DNA from: a bacterium | GTDB taxonomy: Bacteria; Pseudomonadota; Gammaproteobacteria; GCA-002705445; GCA-002716945 | Reading direction: 5' to 3' | DNA: 64,000 bases | Assembly: GCA_029979505.1 (NCBI GenBank) | Contig: JAPOHH010000001.1 | Span: 119,034-183,033, forward strand | In this document: in pieces, positions 1 through 10,047 of the stretch | How the letters are laid out: every line of letters starts with the position of its first letter | Position numbering within the stretch: position 1 is the stretch's first letter | Made by a program: the position numbers and the translations under genes | The notes under the pieces: generated by a model | The model's database searches: none | What the model was told of the DNA's origin: nothing | What the model saw: only the letters and a program-made list of their open reading frames with translations

Positions 1-1382
1 GGTTCTCTTGTACCGTTTCCCGAGTCTCCAAATCCCCCGAATGGCATGTGAGGTTCACTTCCATAAGTTCCCATATTTATATTGACAGTCCCAGCATATA
101 CGGAATTAGAATACTTAAGAGCAATATTTAAATCTTTAGTGTGAATTGCAGATGTAAGCCCATAATCTGTAGCATTTGATATTTCTATAGCTTCATTAAT
201 ATTTTTGAAAGGCTCAATACTACACACAGGTGCAAATAACTCATTGTTTAAAAAATCAGTATCAGATGGTAAGTCTTCTATGACTGTTGGTTCAATATAA
301 TATCCTTTTTTATGCTCTTTCTTAGATGATGCTTTACCACCAATTAATATTTTGCAACTCATAGGTAAACTTTTTAAATAATTAATAATATTAGAAAACT
401 GCTTTTTATTTATGACTGGACCTAAGTCTGATTTAGAATCTATACCAAGTTTTAAAGTCTTAATGGATACTAGTAGTTTATTTTTAAATTTTTGATATAT
501 GTCTTTATGCACAATCACTCGACTAGCAGAAGCGCATCTTTGTCCTGCATTACTAAATGCTGATAAAAGAGTCCATTTTATTGCGTTTTCAATATCTGCA
601 TCTTTATAAATAACAATAGGATTTTTACCACCTAACTCTAAAGATATTCTTTTTAATGTGTCGGAAGATTTTTTAGCAATATATTTCCCAACTAGTGTGG
701 ATCCTGTAAAACTAATAATTTTAACTTTTTTGTTATCGATAAGAGCTTCGCCTGTAGTGTGTCCATTGCCATGTATCATATTTAGTACGCCATCGGGAAT
801 GCCGGCTTTTTTGCTAATTTTTACAAACAATTCAGCAGTTTCTGGCGCATCTTCTGATGATTTTAAAACCACGGTGTTTCCACAAATTAATGCTGGAAAT
901 ACTTTCCATGCAATATTAGCAATTGGTGTATTTGCAGGCACAATTAATGCTGCAACTCCTATAGGGCATCTAACGCTTTGAATAACTTTTCCTTGAACGT
1001 TTGACGATAATGTCTTGCCATACATTCTCATACCTTCTGATGCAAAATAATGTCCTTGAGTGATAGCAGCGCCTACTTCACCAGTCGCATCTTTTAATGA
1101 CTTGCCACACTCATTAGAAATGCATTTTGCAAGTTTTTCCTCATTCTTTTTTAGATGAGATACAAATTTATTTATAATAGCCCCTCTTTGAATCGAGGTT
1201 AAACTTGACCATGACTTAAATCTTTTAGATGCAATATTAATTACTTTATTTACTTCAGCTTTTGTAGTGCATGGAAATAATGATATTACTTTTTGATTAT
1301 GTGGATTAATTTTTTCTATCCATTCAGTTGTCGAAGATTTGACTAATTTTCCGTCAATCCAATTATTAAGTTTTTTTGTCAT
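1..1382 (-). CDS. Aldehyde dehydrogenase family protein (partial, runs off the window start)
   Basis: Not in the ORF track because it is open at the edge. Reverse-strand translation from ATG at 1382 gives MTKKLNNWIDGKLVKSST...ISFTGSTLVGKYIAKKSSDTLKRISLELGGKNPIVIYKDADIENAIKWTLLSAFSNAGQRCASASR..., with ALDH motifs ELGGKNP and the catalytic Cys region (GQRCASASR). Confidence 0.93.
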   Translation of the reverse strand, partial: MTKKLNNWIDGKLVKSSTTEWIEKINPHNQKVISLFPCTTKAEVNKVINIASKRFKSWSSLTSIQRGAIINKFVSHLKKNEEKLAKCISNECGKSLKDATGEVGAAITQGHYFASEGMRMYGKTLSSNVQGKVIQSVRCPIGVAALIVPANTPIANIAWKVFPALICGNTVVLKSSEDAPETAELFVKISKKAGIPDGVLNMIHGNGHTTGEALIDNKKVKIISFTGSTLVGKYIAKKSSDTLKRISLELGGKNPIVIYKDADIENAIKWTLLSAFSNAGQRCASASRVIVHKDIYQKFKNKLLVSIKTLKLGIDSKSDLGPVINKKQFSNIINYLKSLPMSCKILIGGKASSKKEHKKGYYIEPTVIEDLPSDTDFLNNELFAPVCSIEPFKNINEAIEISNATDYGLTSAIHTKDLNIALKYSNSVYAGTVNINMGTYGSEPHMPFGGFGDSGNGTRE

Positions 1383-2194
1383 TATATCGCTGTCCACCCG
1401 CCATCAATTATTAAATTAGAGCCTGTTGTATATTTTGATGCATCTGATGATAAATAAACAATCGCACCAATAAAGTCATCAGGATTTGCCATTCTTTTCA
1501 TTGGCACCCTATTCGTATAATTATTTAAAAATTCTTTATCCTGATTATTATAAACACCACCGAGCGTAAGAGTATTTACACGTATATTTTTACTTGCCCA
1601 ATATACAGATAAATATCTAGTTAAATTTAACATTCCAGATTTAGAAACAGAGTAAGCAACAGGCTTATAAAAATCATCACCATTTCTCCTTTTATACTCA
1701 TATAATGACTGATCTGGTGAGACTATTCCATAAATGGAAGAAATATTAATAATGCTTCCATTTTTATTCTTTGCCATTTCATTTCCAAAAACCTGACAAC
1801 ACATAAATGAACCTTTTATATCAGTATCTATTACATTATCCCATTGCTCTTCAGAATATTCTTCAAAAGAGCAGTTATCTTTTGATGAAGATTCTGGTGG
1901 ACTATCTTTGGCAGCATTATTAATTAAAACAGTTGGCGAATCTTTAAATTTATTTTTTATAGTAGTTAACGATTTATTTATAGAACTTTTATCTAAAATG
2001 TTTGTTTTAACATACAGAAAATTATCTGGATATTCTTTTTCAAGACTATCAAAAATCTCATGTTCTTTTATATCTAATGAAACTACTTTTGCTCCTAACA
2101 TGAGAAGTTTTTCTGTGTAGTAAATACCAAGTTGGCCAGATGCACCAGTAATAGCAATTATTTCTTTATCAATATTGAATAGATTAGATATCAT
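1382..2194 (-). CDS. Short-chain dehydrogenase/reductase (PtmA-like, glycan modification context)
   Basis: TGASGQLG nucleotide-binding motif, NNAA, YSVSK catalytic motif, C-terminal IDGGWTAI. Confidence 0.88.
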   Translation of the reverse strand: MISNLFNIDKEIIAITGASGQLGIYYTEKLLMLGAKVVSLDIKEHEIFDSLEKEYPDNFLYVKTNILDKSSINKSLTTIKNKFKDSPTVLINNAAKDSPPESSSKDNCSFEEYSEEQWDNVIDTDIKGSFMCCQVFGNEMAKNKNGSIINISSIYGIVSPDQSLYEYKRRNGDDFYKPVAYSVSKSGMLNLTRYLSVYWASKNIRVNTLTLGGVYNNQDKEFLNNYTNRVPMKRMANPDDFIGAIVYLSSDASKYTTGSNLIIDGGWTAI

Positions 2195-2211
2195 AAGTCT
2201 TATATTTTCAT

Positions 2212-2700
2212 TTATATATCTTTACAGATAATGTCACAAATTTCACGTACTGCTCCATTTCCGCCAGTACTAGTTGTCTTGAAAAGTATATGTTTTTCAA
2301 TGTCAACATGACAATCTTGCACACCGATTGGAACACCTACAATCTCTAATGCAGGTATATCATTTATATCATTTCCAATAAATGCGATCTCCTCAAGAGA
2401 GAAACCATATTTAGCAGCTAAGTCATTTAAAACAATTGATTTATCAGCTACTGATTGGATGCACGGTATACCAAGTTTATCTGCCCTATGTTTTACAACA
2501 GGATTTTTTTCAGATGAAACAATATAAATAAGAATATTTTTATCTTTTAAATTTTTTATACCAATACCATCAGATCTATCACATAGAACATATTCCCTTC
2601 CTTGATCCGAGACGGCGACTTTATTGTTTGTAAGTACTCCATCGAAATCAAGTACAAGCATCTTAATATTTAAAAGTTTTTTATATTCTTTTGGTAGCAT
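2212..2700 (-). CDS. HAD-family phosphatase, KdsC-like / NeuA C-terminal-like
   Basis: LDFDGVLTNNKV motif, IGNDINDIPAL motif, about 160 aa; next to neuB. Confidence 0.82.
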   Translation of the reverse strand: MLPKEYKKLLNIKMLVLDFDGVLTNNKVAVSDQGREYVLCDRSDGIGIKNLKDKNILIYIVSSEKNPVVKHRADKLGIPCIQSVADKSIVLNDLAAKYGFSLEEIAFIGNDINDIPALEIVGVPIGVQDCHVDIEKHILFKTTSTGGNGAVREICDIICKDI

Positions 2701-2703
2701 TAT

Positions 2704-3726
2704 TTATGTCAAATCTGATTTCTTTATAGGCTCACCTTTTTTGATGTCTCTTGAAATTTTTTTGCCTAATATTTCATTAGTTTCTCTTACTGGGATAAAA
2801 GTTTCTTTAAAAATTTTACCAGATAAATTTTCTAGATTTAAAATTTCTCCATTTTTAAGATCTTTAATAGGTACTAGCGATTTTCCAAGTTTTTGGAAAA
2901 CATATTCCTCACCAAGAGTTTCAGAATCTTTTATAGGCAACATTTTTGGAATACGCTTGATGTCTCTTACAAATTTCCTAAAACCTTCTGGTTCTAATGC
3001 AAAACTATGATCTGTTCCTTTTGATGCCCTATTTAAAGTAACGTGTTTTTCAAAAACTTTCGCACCCATCATAAATGCTATTGGTCCAGAAATAGTACCA
3101 TTGAAGTGATCTGACGAACCTATAGTAAAGTCTGGATATTTTTTTGTAAGAGTTTCTATATTGCTAAGTCCAAGCCTATCATACTCACATGGATATTCTG
3201 ACACACAATGAAGTATAGCAAGATTTTTATGATGATTACTGATTGTACTTATGCTAGATTTTATTTGTTCAATATTGCCTCCACCTATGCTCATTACTAA
3301 AGGTTTTTTTGTTTTAGCAATTCTATTAATAAAAGATAGATTTCCAAGATCAAAAGAAGATATTTTTATTACATCAACATCAATATCTATAAGATGATTA
3401 AGACTAGGCTCATCAAATGGAGTTGACATAAAGTCAACATTATATTTTCTACAATCCTCTTTTAAGATTAAAAAAGCTTCTTTATCAAGTTCAAGTTTCT
3501 CACGATGCTCACCATATGTTGGCGCAAAAGATGTAGGACTGTCATATGGTTTATTGTAGGCATCATCTGAAAAAAGGTATTTATTATCTCTATTTTGAAA
3601 TTTAATTGCATTGGCGCCTAACTGTGAAAAAATCTTAATAAATTCTCTAGCTGTGTCTAAATCACCCTGATGATTTTGACCTACTTCTGCAATTATATAC
3701 GGACCTGATATTCCTTTTGAAAACAT
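2704..3726 (-). CDS. neuB: N-acetylneuraminate synthase family protein (NeuB-like) with C-terminal SAF domain
   Basis: IIAEVGQNHQGDLDTA, DFMSTPFDEPSL, HCVSEYPC, GSSDHF and FEKHVTLNR motifs. Confidence 0.88.
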   Translation of the reverse strand: MFSKGISGPYIIAEVGQNHQGDLDTAREFIKIFSQLGANAIKFQNRDNKYLFSDDAYNKPYDSPTSFAPTYGEHREKLELDKEAFLILKEDCRKYNVDFMSTPFDEPSLNHLIDIDVDVIKISSFDLGNLSFINRIAKTKKPLVMSIGGGNIEQIKSSISTISNHHKNLAILHCVSEYPCEYDRLGLSNIETLTKKYPDFTIGSSDHFNGTISGPIAFMMGAKVFEKHVTLNRASKGTDHSFALEPEGFRKFVRDIKRIPKMLPIKDSETLGEEYVFQKLGKSLVPIKDLKNGEILNLENLSGKIFKETFIPVRETNEILGKKISRDIKKGEPIKKSDLT

Positions 3727-3769
3727 TGAATGATTGTACCACTATAAAAAAATTTACTGTATGAAATTT

Positions 3770-4462
3770 TTATTTTTTGGTGAATCTAAGGTATACAAAC
3801 GTATATTCCTCATCCATTCTATCCCATCTGACTACTGGTTTATCTATGTTATCGAATATATTTCCAATATTTGGTAAATCAAATCCTATCTGATTAGCAA
3901 TGCTTATTAATGCTTTTAATTCATCTCTAGAAAAAACATTCATAGGAGGTCTATCTTTCCCATAAGGAAATTTAGATTTTGTATCCATTTTGATAGGCCA
4001 GTAGTCTGTAGATATATGTAATGTACCATTTGGAATTAATATTCTATGCATTTCGGTAAAAAAATCATGTATATCAACACCATGCTCTATAACTGATATT
4101 GAATAAATTGAGTCGAAATAACAATCTGAGTAAGGAGTTTGTGATATATCACATTGTTTAAAATTAATATTATTTTCTATCATGTACGCTGACCCCTTCG
4201 CTTCATAGTCACATGCATATAGTTCAAAGTTTGACGTTTTATTAAGCCATCGCAGTATTACCGGTTTAGCGCCAGATCCTGCATCTAATATTCGTATATT
4301 TTTTTTTGATTCGTTTTCTGAAATTATACTTTTGTATGATTTGAGACAATCCCAACATTTATTAAGATCATGGTGAGTATCCAGACCAAGAATTTCAAGC
4401 TCTTCAACAGAAGATAGAACTTCATCTTTACTTACTAATAATGACGAGGGTTTATCAATCAC
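3770..4462 (-). CDS. Class I SAM-dependent methyltransferase
   Basis: ILDAGSGAKPVIL, SISVIEHG...MHRILIPNGTLHIS typical of Methyltransf_11. Confidence 0.8.
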   Translation of the reverse strand: MIDKPSSLLVSKDEVLSSVEELEILGLDTHHDLNKCWDCLKSYKSIISENESKKNIRILDAGSGAKPVILRWLNKTSNFELYACDYEAKGSAYMIENNINFKQCDISQTPYSDCYFDSIYSISVIEHGVDIHDFFTEMHRILIPNGTLHISTDYWPIKMDTKSKFPYGKDRPPMNVFSRDELKALISIANQIGFDLPNIGNIFDNIDKPVVRWDRMDEEYTFVYLRFTKK

Positions 4463-4486
4463 GAATGCTATGATAGCATATTTCCA

Positions 4487-6025
4487 TTACCAGAAAGGTT
4501 TATTGTTTATTATATTGCTACATATTTTCATTAAACCTTCGTCATCTTTCTCATTATAATCTTCATATTCAATTGTATTAATCTTTCTTATTAGTTTAGC
4601 AGAGTTTGATGATTCATTTTCATTGTAATCTACTAAAGAATTTATTCTGATTTGCCATTCATAATAAAACTCATAACAAAAAGCTAAAGCTAAATCTTTG
4701 AAATCATCAGGTAGTCGTGAAAATTTACCTGATAAACATTCGTTAATTGATTTAAAATAATCATCAATAGATATTGGATCAATTGTAAATCCTTTATTTT
4801 TTGCCCATGCATCACCAGAGACAATTACTTTAACACCCCTTGCAGATAGCTCATGTGTCATTTTAGAACCATAAACTAATGAAAAATCTGTTTCTTCAGC
4901 TAATTGATAGCTGTTGACCATATCAGTTGATTTGATGAGTATAATGTTCTCAGATAATAATTTATTTGATAACAAATAATCTGAAATCATATACCTAGAT
5001 GGCTGCTGTCCTTTAAATTCTCCTGGGTGCTCCCTTATAACTAAATATACATTTTCTTTAGTATTAATATATTTAATTGTCTCATCAATCCATGTAAGCA
5101 TATCTTTAAATAGATTATCTTTGAAATGGAGTTGTGCGTCCCAAAAAACATTAGTAAACATAGATACAATCTTTGCTGAGTCATTACTTTTTCTTATTTT
5201 ATCTATAACTTTGATAGGTAATCTTTTTGCCGCATGAAATTTAACCCAATCATTCTTACCAGTTTCACGAGATTCTAAATAATCAATGACTTTTATTTTT
5301 TTTTCTTCTGATATTTTATAGTTTTTAACTTTCCTTTTAGGAAACTCTTTATGGTAAGTATCATTATCACAAAAGAAGAGTCGATTTTTTTGTCCGCCTA
5401 TATTCCATGTAATTACACGTATATTTAAACTTTTAGCAATATCAACAAAGGGTCCTTGTGGAACATATATACCGTGGTGTGCACATACAACATCAATATT
5501 ATTTTCTTTTATAATATTGTATGCAAGTTCAGCTGATAGAACGGCAGACTTAAAGTAACTCTTAAAAACTTTTTTATATTGTATTTCATTAGCTGGACTA
5601 CCATTAGCAAAAAATCTTACTGTACCTGAAAATGTATGTTCAGTAATATTTATATCTCTAAACATTACATCTTTTCCATTTAGGCAATCAATATAATTTT
5701 CTTCGATGAAAGTTGAGATAGAATCCTGAACATTATAGCTATTAAGGTCTATTAGATTATAAGTATCATTAATATTACTCGTACGTGATATACATCTATC
5801 ACAACCAAGTTTTATTTTTTTCCAATGATGAAAATTTCTTAAATGATCAAAAATATTATTTTTATAAATGTAACTATATTTTGTATTTAAACAAGCTGGT
5901 AAAATTCCAGAGCATTTAGTAAAAAAAATCTTACCTCCAAGTTTTGATAAGTTCTCTGCTAATAAATCATCTATTACAAAAGTGTTGTTAAATGCTGCAA
6001 CATTATTTGCTATCAAAATATTCAT
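4487..6025 (-). CDS. Capsule/surface polysaccharide biosynthesis protein, glycosyltransferase-like
   Basis: About 512 aa within a glycan cluster; motifs such as VCAHHGIYVPQG, VYLVIREHPGEFKG, SLVYGSKMTHELSARGVKVIVSG resemble capsule-type transferases. Confidence 0.5.
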   Translation of the reverse strand: MNILIANNVAAFNNTFVIDDLLAENLSKLGGKIFFTKCSGILPACLNTKYSYIYKNNIFDHLRNFHHWKKIKLGCDRCISRTSNINDTYNLIDLNSYNVQDSISTFIEENYIDCLNGKDVMFRDINITEHTFSGTVRFFANGSPANEIQYKKVFKSYFKSAVLSAELAYNIIKENNIDVVCAHHGIYVPQGPFVDIAKSLNIRVITWNIGGQKNRLFFCDNDTYHKEFPKRKVKNYKISEEKKIKVIDYLESRETGKNDWVKFHAAKRLPIKVIDKIRKSNDSAKIVSMFTNVFWDAQLHFKDNLFKDMLTWIDETIKYINTKENVYLVIREHPGEFKGQQPSRYMISDYLLSNKLLSENIILIKSTDMVNSYQLAEETDFSLVYGSKMTHELSARGVKVIVSGDAWAKNKGFTIDPISIDDYFKSINECLSGKFSRLPDDFKDLALAFCYEFYYEWQIRINSLVDYNENESSNSAKLIRKINTIEYEDYNEKDDEGLMKICSNIINNKPFW

Positions 6026-7432
6026 TTATTTTTCATCAATTCTTTCAATATCATCTTCACCTAAGTATGATCCAATTTGAACTTCTATAATTTCTAATAA
6101 ACTGTCAGTTTCATTAATTAGCTGATGAAGATTTCCTTGTTCAATATAAGTAGATTGATTCTTTTCTAATTTTATTTTACTAGTGTTTTGTACTACTGTG
6201 GCAACTCCAGAAAGTACAACCCAATGTTCAGATCGATATTTATGTTTTTGAAGACTAATTTTCATACCTGGATAAAGCACAAGCTTTTTAACTTTGTAAT
6301 TGTCTTCTTCATGAAGTACTTCATAGTAACCCCATATTCTATCTTCACGTGATGATTTATTTAATGACTCTTTAATTTTATCTGGAATTAGATTAAGTAC
6401 ATCTTTAATATTACTAGAAGAAGATCTATCGCTTATACATAAAGAGTTATCTGTATCAATGACCATAAGGCTATCTAAATTTGATGTCAAAACCTTCTTT
6501 TTTGAGTAAATAATTGAATTCTTTGTAGAATGAGAAAAGACCTTACCATAAAATGCATTATTTTCAGATTTAGAAAAAAAATATTCTGAAAATGTTTCCC
6601 AACTTCCTAAATCATTCCAATTAGTGTTTATCGTTTGAACAATAATTTTCTCCTTTGTCACATCAATGTTTTCAATTACTGCATAGTCAATAGAATTTGA
6701 ATTAATTAAACTAAAATAGTTTTTATCAACACGTGAAAAATAACCATCATGATGTATATTCTCATATGATTTTTTGCACAAGTTAAAACTATTTAAGTCA
6801 TATTTACTAAATAATTTATTCCAATTATCTGGATAGGTAATAAATATCCCAACATTCCAGTGACAACCATTACTTATAAGTTTTTTTGATTTTGCTAGAG
6901 TTGGTTTTTCAATGAATTTTTCAACATATTTTATATTATTCTTTATACTTGTTTGAATATGTCCATAATGTTCACTAGGCGCCGATGGTTTTGCAGCTAA
7001 AATACACATTTCGTTATCACTTAGTTCTAATGATTGATGAATACTTTCTATAAATAACTTATCGTTATCATAAATATGGTCTGCAGGAACAGTGACACAA
7101 GGCGAATTAACGTTTTCACATGAAAGTATACCAAGAGTCATTGATGGTGCGGTATTTTTAGCTTCAGGTTCAAGTATGATATTAATCTTCGTAAAATCAC
7201 TTGTTAATTCTTTTAATTGGTTATGAAGAATTAGTCTATGTTTCTCATTTGTAATTATTGATATTTTTTCAATATTATCTATATCTGATAAAAATCTATT
7301 ATATGTTTTCTGAAATAGAGACTGCGAACTTCCTAGCTTGATAAACTGCTTAGGGTTATTGCTAGTTGATAGAGGCCATAATCTCTCACCTGAACCACCT
7401 GCCATTATTATCAAATTATATTTCTTAGGCAT
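6026..7432 (-). CDS. manC: Mannose-1-phosphate guanylyltransferase / mannose-6-phosphate isomerase
   Basis: MAGGSGERLWPLSTSNNPKQF N-terminal motif, VEKFIEKP, C-terminal cupin SLQKHKYRSEHWVVLSGVATV. Confidence 0.93.
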   Translation of the reverse strand: MPKKYNLIIMAGGSGERLWPLSTSNNPKQFIKLGSSQSLFQKTYNRFLSDIDNIEKISIITNEKHRLILHNQLKELTSDFTKINIILEPEAKNTAPSMTLGILSCENVNSPCVTVPADHIYDNDKLFIESIHQSLELSDNEMCILAAKPSAPSEHYGHIQTSIKNNIKYVEKFIEKPTLAKSKKLISNGCHWNVGIFITYPDNWNKLFSKYDLNSFNLCKKSYENIHHDGYFSRVDKNYFSLINSNSIDYAVIENIDVTKEKIIVQTINTNWNDLGSWETFSEYFFSKSENNAFYGKVFSHSTKNSIIYSKKKVLTSNLDSLMVIDTDNSLCISDRSSSSNIKDVLNLIPDKIKESLNKSSREDRIWGYYEVLHEEDNYKVKKLVLYPGMKISLQKHKYRSEHWVVLSGVATVVQNTSKIKLEKNQSTYIEQGNLHQLINETDSLLEIIEVQIGSYLGEDDIERIDEK

Positions 7433-7434
7433 AT

Positions 7435-8268
7435 TTATATTTCCGCTACAATTCTTTGGATATCAGAATTATTTTTATTATCGTTAAGTATCAACCTACC
7501 CGTACTACCCCATTTTTTCCACCAATATAATGCAAAGTTTCCAACAGTTTGTCCTTTACCTGTTGCAATATGTGTAATGTTTACCTCTCCTTTGTTGTCT
7601 ATATTTTTATCAATATAACTAACTAATTTTTGTGCAACATCATGTACATTAATAAAATCTCTTATTAGAGATGCAGAGGATATTGTATAGTCTTTTTTTT
7701 CTAAGGAGGCAACTTTTAGTGATGGCCAAAGTCTACTTATGTATTCACCCTCTCCAAAAACTTGAAAAATTCTTGGATAGATAATTTGCACTTTTTTCTC
7801 TAAAGCAATACTTGAACATACAGCGTAGAATGCTGCTTTTGATTTAGCGTACGAGTTCATAGGTTCAAGTGATGCATGTGTGGGAATTCGATTATACAAA
7901 GTAGATGATTTACCATACTCGAAACACGTACCTGCAACAATAAATTTTTTTATACCAGCATCTATAGCATTATACATAAATAATGTACTCTCAAAAAAGT
8001 TATGATGCATACATTTAAGGTAACTATCATATGGTTTATTAGCAGAGTGTGATGCTAAATGTACAACAACATCGCATTTGCTTAGGTGAGATTTTAATTT
8101 TGGATTATCTAATCTTGATTGTACCCACGTAGGATTTTTTTTAAGTTCTACTCGTGGCAAACTATCTTTAGAACGTAAAACAGCTATTATTTCATGCCCA
8201 CAATCATGTGCATAATTAATAAAGTGAGACCCAATAAAGCCTGTACCTCCTGTTAAAAAAATTTTCAT
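7435..8268 (-). CDS. NAD-dependent epimerase/dehydratase family protein
   Basis: MKIFLTGGTGFIGSHFINYA Rossmann motif; SYAKSK active site. Confidence 0.85.
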   Translation of the reverse strand: MKIFLTGGTGFIGSHFINYAHDCGHEIIAVLRSKDSLPRVELKKNPTWVQSRLDNPKLKSHLSKCDVVVHLASHSANKPYDSYLKCMHHNFFESTLFMYNAIDAGIKKFIVAGTCFEYGKSSTLYNRIPTHASLEPMNSYAKSKAAFYAVCSSIALEKKVQIIYPRIFQVFGEGEYISRLWPSLKVASLEKKDYTISSASLIRDFINVHDVAQKLVSYIDKNIDNKGEVNITHIATGKGQTVGNFALYWWKKWGSTGRLILNDNKNNSDIQRIVAEI

Positions 8269-8271
8269 GAA

Positions 8272-8820
8272 TTAAAATGGCGAATCAAATGATTGAATAG
8301 TTGGATGATTAGTATCTCTAGTAGAGATAATCGGATCTTTATCAAGTTTCCAATCAAAGTCAAATGAATTCCATAAAATACCCCTATCATACTCAGCCAT
8401 ATGTGTACTTGATGTTTTATAGACTAATTCAGAATTGTCTTGAAGTGATTTAAAGCCATGTGCTATACCTGAAGGTATATAGATTATTAAATTGTCGTCC
8501 TCTGTTAACGTTATTGATTTTGAATGTCCATAATAGTTTCCTTTTCTGATATCTAACAAAACATCCGTTACAGAACCTCTAGAACACCAAACCATTTTAT
8601 CATGACTGTATGGTGGAATTTGAAAATGCATACCCCTAATTACATTTTTTTTTGATCTAGATACATATTCTTCTTTATAATCGAACGCTAGGCCTAATTC
8701 TTTAAATGCGTTCTCATTGTATAGTTTTAAAAAAGACCCTCTTTCATCAACATGCATATTTGATTCCAATAAAAATGTATTTGGAAAGATTTCTTGTTTT
8801 ATTCTAAATTGTGAAGACAT
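8272..8820 (-). CDS. dTDP-4-dehydrorhamnose 3,5-epimerase family protein
   Basis: DERGSFLKLYN, SRSKKNVIRGMHFQIPP, DVLLDIRKGNYYGHSKSITL, YIPSGIAHGF motifs of RfbC family. Confidence 0.88.
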   Translation of the reverse strand: MSSQFRIKQEIFPNTFLLESNMHVDERGSFLKLYNENAFKELGLAFDYKEEYVSRSKKNVIRGMHFQIPPYSHDKMVWCSRGSVTDVLLDIRKGNYYGHSKSITLTEDDNLIIYIPSGIAHGFKSLQDNSELVYKTSSTHMAEYDRGILWNSFDFDWKLDKDPIISTRDTNHPTIQSFDSPF

Positions 8821-8838
8821 AAGTATAGAATATATTAT

Positions 8839-10032
8839 TTAAGCGTATTCTTTTACAAATGAATCAATTGTTTCATGCATATAATCAAACATTTCAGGTG
8901 TCATACCATGATGACAGGCGAGTAAAACTGCATTTTGCATAACATTATCAGCATTCTCAAAATTGATTTTTGCTTTTTTCATATTAATGTTCTTGAAACC
9001 TGGCTGTCTAGTTATATTTCCGGTAAATACAGTTCTCGTTTGAATATCATTTTTTTCTAGATATACCTGAAAGTCTTTTCTAGAAAATTTAGCATTAGCT
9101 GAGATAATTACTGGATATGCTAGCCATGCAGTTTCAACGCTTTTATCTTGATATGGAGTAATAAATAAATCAGGGTACTTATTAAAAAAACTAGTTTGAA
9201 TCTGAAAATTTTTCTCTCTTTGATTAATATTCTTATGAAGATCTTCAAGTTGAGCTAGGCCAAATGCAGCGCCAATTTCCGAACCTTCAAGATTATAACC
9301 AATTTCCTCGAAAACAAACTTTGCATCATAGTCTATATCATCGATTTTCATATTAAACCTATTTTCAATAGATTCACTATCTTCTCCAAAAATTGATGAT
9401 GATCTGCCCCATGACCTTAGAAGTTTAGCTTTTATTTGAAGCTTGTCATCATTTACACAAAGCATTCCTCCATTACCTGCGCAGTTTATGATATGAGATC
9501 CATAGAAGCTCGTGATAGACCAATCACTATAGTGTCCGCTATACTTTCCATTCAATTTTGCGCCTAACGTATCAGCGGAATCTTCAATCACAATTAAATT
9601 ATGTTTGTCTGCTATTGTTCTTATTGATTCCCAATCACATAGATTTCCCATAAGGTTAGGAGCTAATATAGCAACTGTATCTTTTGAAATTGCTGATTCT
9701 ATTTGATTGACGTCAATACAATAATCATTCTTACCTACATCTACAAATACTGGTACTAGATTGTTTTTAACAATACAACCTACCGTAGTTGAAAAAGTCA
9801 ATGCAGGAGTAATAATTTCACCACCCTCTCTGAAAGATGAGGCTTCCATTCCTATATATAATGCAGATGAACCAGAATTAACAAATAATCCGTACTTTTT
9901 TGAAAATAATTTTGATATTTCAGTCTCAAATTTTGTTGTTCTCTTACCCATTTGAGTACCTTCTTTAAGACACTCTACAACAGCATTTATTTCTTTTTGG
10001 CCATAAACTGTTTTAGCATATGAAATCTTCAT
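8839..10032 (-). CDS. DegT/DnrJ/EryC1-fold protein with PLP-Lys replaced by His: probable NDP-4-keto-6-deoxyhexose 3-dehydrase (RfbH/ColD-like)
   Basis: Overall DegT fold motifs (FVNSGSSALYIGM, ITPALTFSTTVG, VIEDSADTLGA); SFYGSHIINCAGNGGM aligns His where ArnB-type aminotransferases have SFHxxK. Confidence 0.75.
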   Translation of the reverse strand: MKISYAKTVYGQKEINAVVECLKEGTQMGKRTTKFETEISKLFSKKYGLFVNSGSSALYIGMEASSFREGGEIITPALTFSTTVGCIVKNNLVPVFVDVGKNDYCIDVNQIESAISKDTVAILAPNLMGNLCDWESIRTIADKHNLIVIEDSADTLGAKLNGKYSGHYSDWSITSFYGSHIINCAGNGGMLCVNDDKLQIKAKLLRSWGRSSSIFGEDSESIENRFNMKIDDIDYDAKFVFEEIGYNLEGSEIGAAFGLAQLEDLHKNINQREKNFQIQTSFFNKYPDLFITPYQDKSVETAWLAYPVIISANAKFSRKDFQVYLEKNDIQTRTVFTGNITRQPGFKNINMKKAKINFENADNVMQNAVLLACHHGMTPEMFDYMHETIDSFVKEYA

Positions 10033-10047
10033 AACGTAATCCTTGTT

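Noticed and set aside
658-981. 107-aa plus-strand ORF
   Set aside because: Antisense shadow of the partial aldehyde dehydrogenase gene.
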